This document shows, piece by piece, positions 63,013 through 64,000 of a stretch of 64,000 nucleotides of DNA. The notes below the pieces were generated by a model. It had not been told where the DNA came from and made no database searches. It saw only the letters and a list, made by a program, of their open reading frames with translations. Made by a program: the position numbers and the translations under genes. The DNA lies in NCBI RefSeq assembly GCF_900129025.1, contig NZ_FQUM01000005.1:248001-312000 (forward strand), read 5' to 3'. The stretch is from Mariniphaga anaerophila (lineage in GTDB: Bacteria; Bacteroidota; Bacteroidia; Bacteroidales; Prolixibacteraceae). The stretch's first letter is position 1, and each line of letters starts with the position of its first letter.

Positions 63013-64000
63013 TTAAAAATTGACACTTAATCCGAGCATAAAAGTCCGCGGGCGCGGATAAACACTGTTGTCTATACCTTCGCTAACTTCAGGATCGAGT
63101 CCTTCGTACCTGGTTATTACAAACACATTCTGAACGGTTCCGTAGAGCCTCATTTTCATCCTTTCGTCAAGATAGTTTGTAAAAGTGTAACCCAGGCTAA
63201 TATTATCAAGCCTTAGGAAAGAGGCATCCTGAATATAGTAGTCAGAGAAGTATTTCGGATTTTCGAAACCGGTTTCAAATACGTTATTGCTGATGTTGTT
63301 CAAATAACCGGCAGAATTGTACAAATTATTATAGGTAGCCTGACCAGACCAAACGTTGTTATAAACGTAGTTATTCAGGTTAACCCTTCCGCTGAAACCA
63401 AAGTCCCAACTATTGTAGTACAATTTACTGGAGAAGCCCATAAACACATCAGGCGCAGGTTTTTTGTACCTATATTTATCGTCGTTGGTTATTGCGCCAT
63501 CTCCGTTTCTGTCCACATAAAGCCCCTCTATTGGCTTCCCGTCAGCATCATAAACCTGTTCGTAAACAAAGAATGAATTTGCCGGGAACCCCACGCTGTG
63601 GATCTGAATGTTGTTTCCAACACCTCCCGAAATTCCGCCTGTTTCCACACCAATGTAGCTGGGGTCATCAACGGCAGTCAGCTTCGTAATTTTGTTGTCG
63701 TTAAAAGATGCATTGAATCCGACTTCCCAACTCAGATTTTCTTTTGAAATCGGAATTGCATTAATAGTAAATTCAATTCCGCGGTTCTCCAGGTCGCCAA
63801 CATTTGTAAGAATCATATTGGTCAGGTTGGTTCCTGCCGGTACCGGAATAAAATTGATCAGGTCGTTGGTTACCCGGTAATAGGCATCAATAGCACCAGA
63901 AATGCGGTTATTCAGGAAACCGTAATCCAGACCAACATTGTAGGTTGTTGTTTCCTCCCATTTTATATCTGCATCATATCCTTCGGGCCTAATAGTTGAA
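63013..64000 (-). CDS. SusC/RagA TonB-dependent outer-membrane transporter (5' end outside window)
   Basis: The frame is open from the window edge to the stop at 63013, at least 328 codons, and covers the C-terminal part of the beta-barrel. Typical SusC strands are visible: KWEETTTYNVGLDYGF, ENRGIEFTINAIPI, KPAPDVFMGFSSKLYYN and the final PRPRTFMLGLSVNF with the terminal phenylalanine required for outer-membrane assembly. The first ATG seen (63816) is internal; the coding region continues beyond 64000. With SusD it forms the TonB-driven importer of the starch locus. Confidence 0.95.
   Translation of the reverse strand, partial: STIRPEGYDADIKWEETTTYNVGLDYGFLNNRISGAIDAYYRVTNDLINFIPVPAGTNLTNMILTNVGDLENRGIEFTINAIPISKENLSWEVGFNASFNDNKITKLTAVDDPSYIGVETGGISGGVGNNIQIHSVGFPANSFFVYEQVYDADGKPIEGLYVDRNGDGAITNDDKYRYKKPAPDVFMGFSSKLYYNSWDFGFSGRVNLNNYVYNNVWSGQATYNNLYNSAGYLNNISNNVFETGFENPKYFSDYYIQDASFLRLDNISLGYTFTNYLDERMKMRLYGTVQNVFVITRYEGLDPEVSEGIDNSVYPRPRTFMLGLSVNF

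Noticed and set aside
63013-63816. Short 267-aa gene with an ATG start
   Set aside because: The same frame continues upstream to the window edge with SusC-like sequence, so the ATG is internal.

Overview
The window looks like a chromosomal segment of a Bacteroidota organism, probably Marinilabiliales/Prolixibacteraceae-like. Several things support this. There is a SusC/SusD/SusE starch locus. Several secreted proteins end in type IX secretion (T9SS) type A sorting domains. Candidate promoters carry the Bacteroidota -7 element TAnnTTTG. Lipoproteins and intrinsic terminators are frequent. The genus is inference; no rRNA or tRNA gene was seen.

Region 1 (1-12783, + strand) is a polysaccharide region. 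It opens with the 3' end of an unidentified gene, a small HAD-like hydrolase, gmd and fcl (GDP-mannose to GDP-L-fucose), then a hairpin. Next comes a four-gene cluster: an LtaS-like membrane phosphotransferase/sulfatase, a membrane-anchored tandem GH26 protein, a membrane-anchored GH2-like protein, and a 1255-aa polypeptide. That polypeptide joins a cellulose-synthase-like GT2 to an intact GH26 module and a degenerate GH2-like module. I read the cluster as a self-contained exopolysaccharide machine: synthase, trimming hydrolases and a decorating phosphotransferase. It is the strongest candidate here for an undescribed system.

Region 2 (12809-27610, - strand) holds three tandem paralogues of very large secreted beta-helix proteins with T9SS tails. 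Recombination has visibly shaped them. A block of about 1.14 kb is shared almost identically by two of them. One has a ninefold repeat array with a 435-bp higher-order period. The third has an internal 419-bp tandem duplication.

Region 3 (28119-45576): fbaA (+), then a seven-gene minus-strand operon that mixes ABC and RND efflux parts. It comprises an ABC ATPase, an ABC permease fused to an inactive M1-peptidase-like domain, TolC, a membrane-fusion protein, an RND pump, a second RND pump carrying a C-terminal ABC ATPase, and an ABC permease. A small secreted protein of unknown function precedes it.

Region 4 (45710-54569) is mostly housekeeping: pheS, mtnA-mtnP (methylthioadenosine salvage), a HAD phosphatase, three consecutive secreted cyclophilins (one fused to a dead trypsin-like domain), a GNAT acetyltransferase, a stand-alone ACP-like protein and an MscS channel.

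Region 5 (54650-64000, - strand) is a Sus-type starch/alpha-glucan utilisation locus: SusC (5'-truncated by the window), SusD with an internal SusE/F-like insertion, SusE, a T9SS-exported GH13 amylase and a GH97 enzyme. The expected flow is binding and cleavage at the surface, import through SusCD, and periplasmic trimming by GH97.
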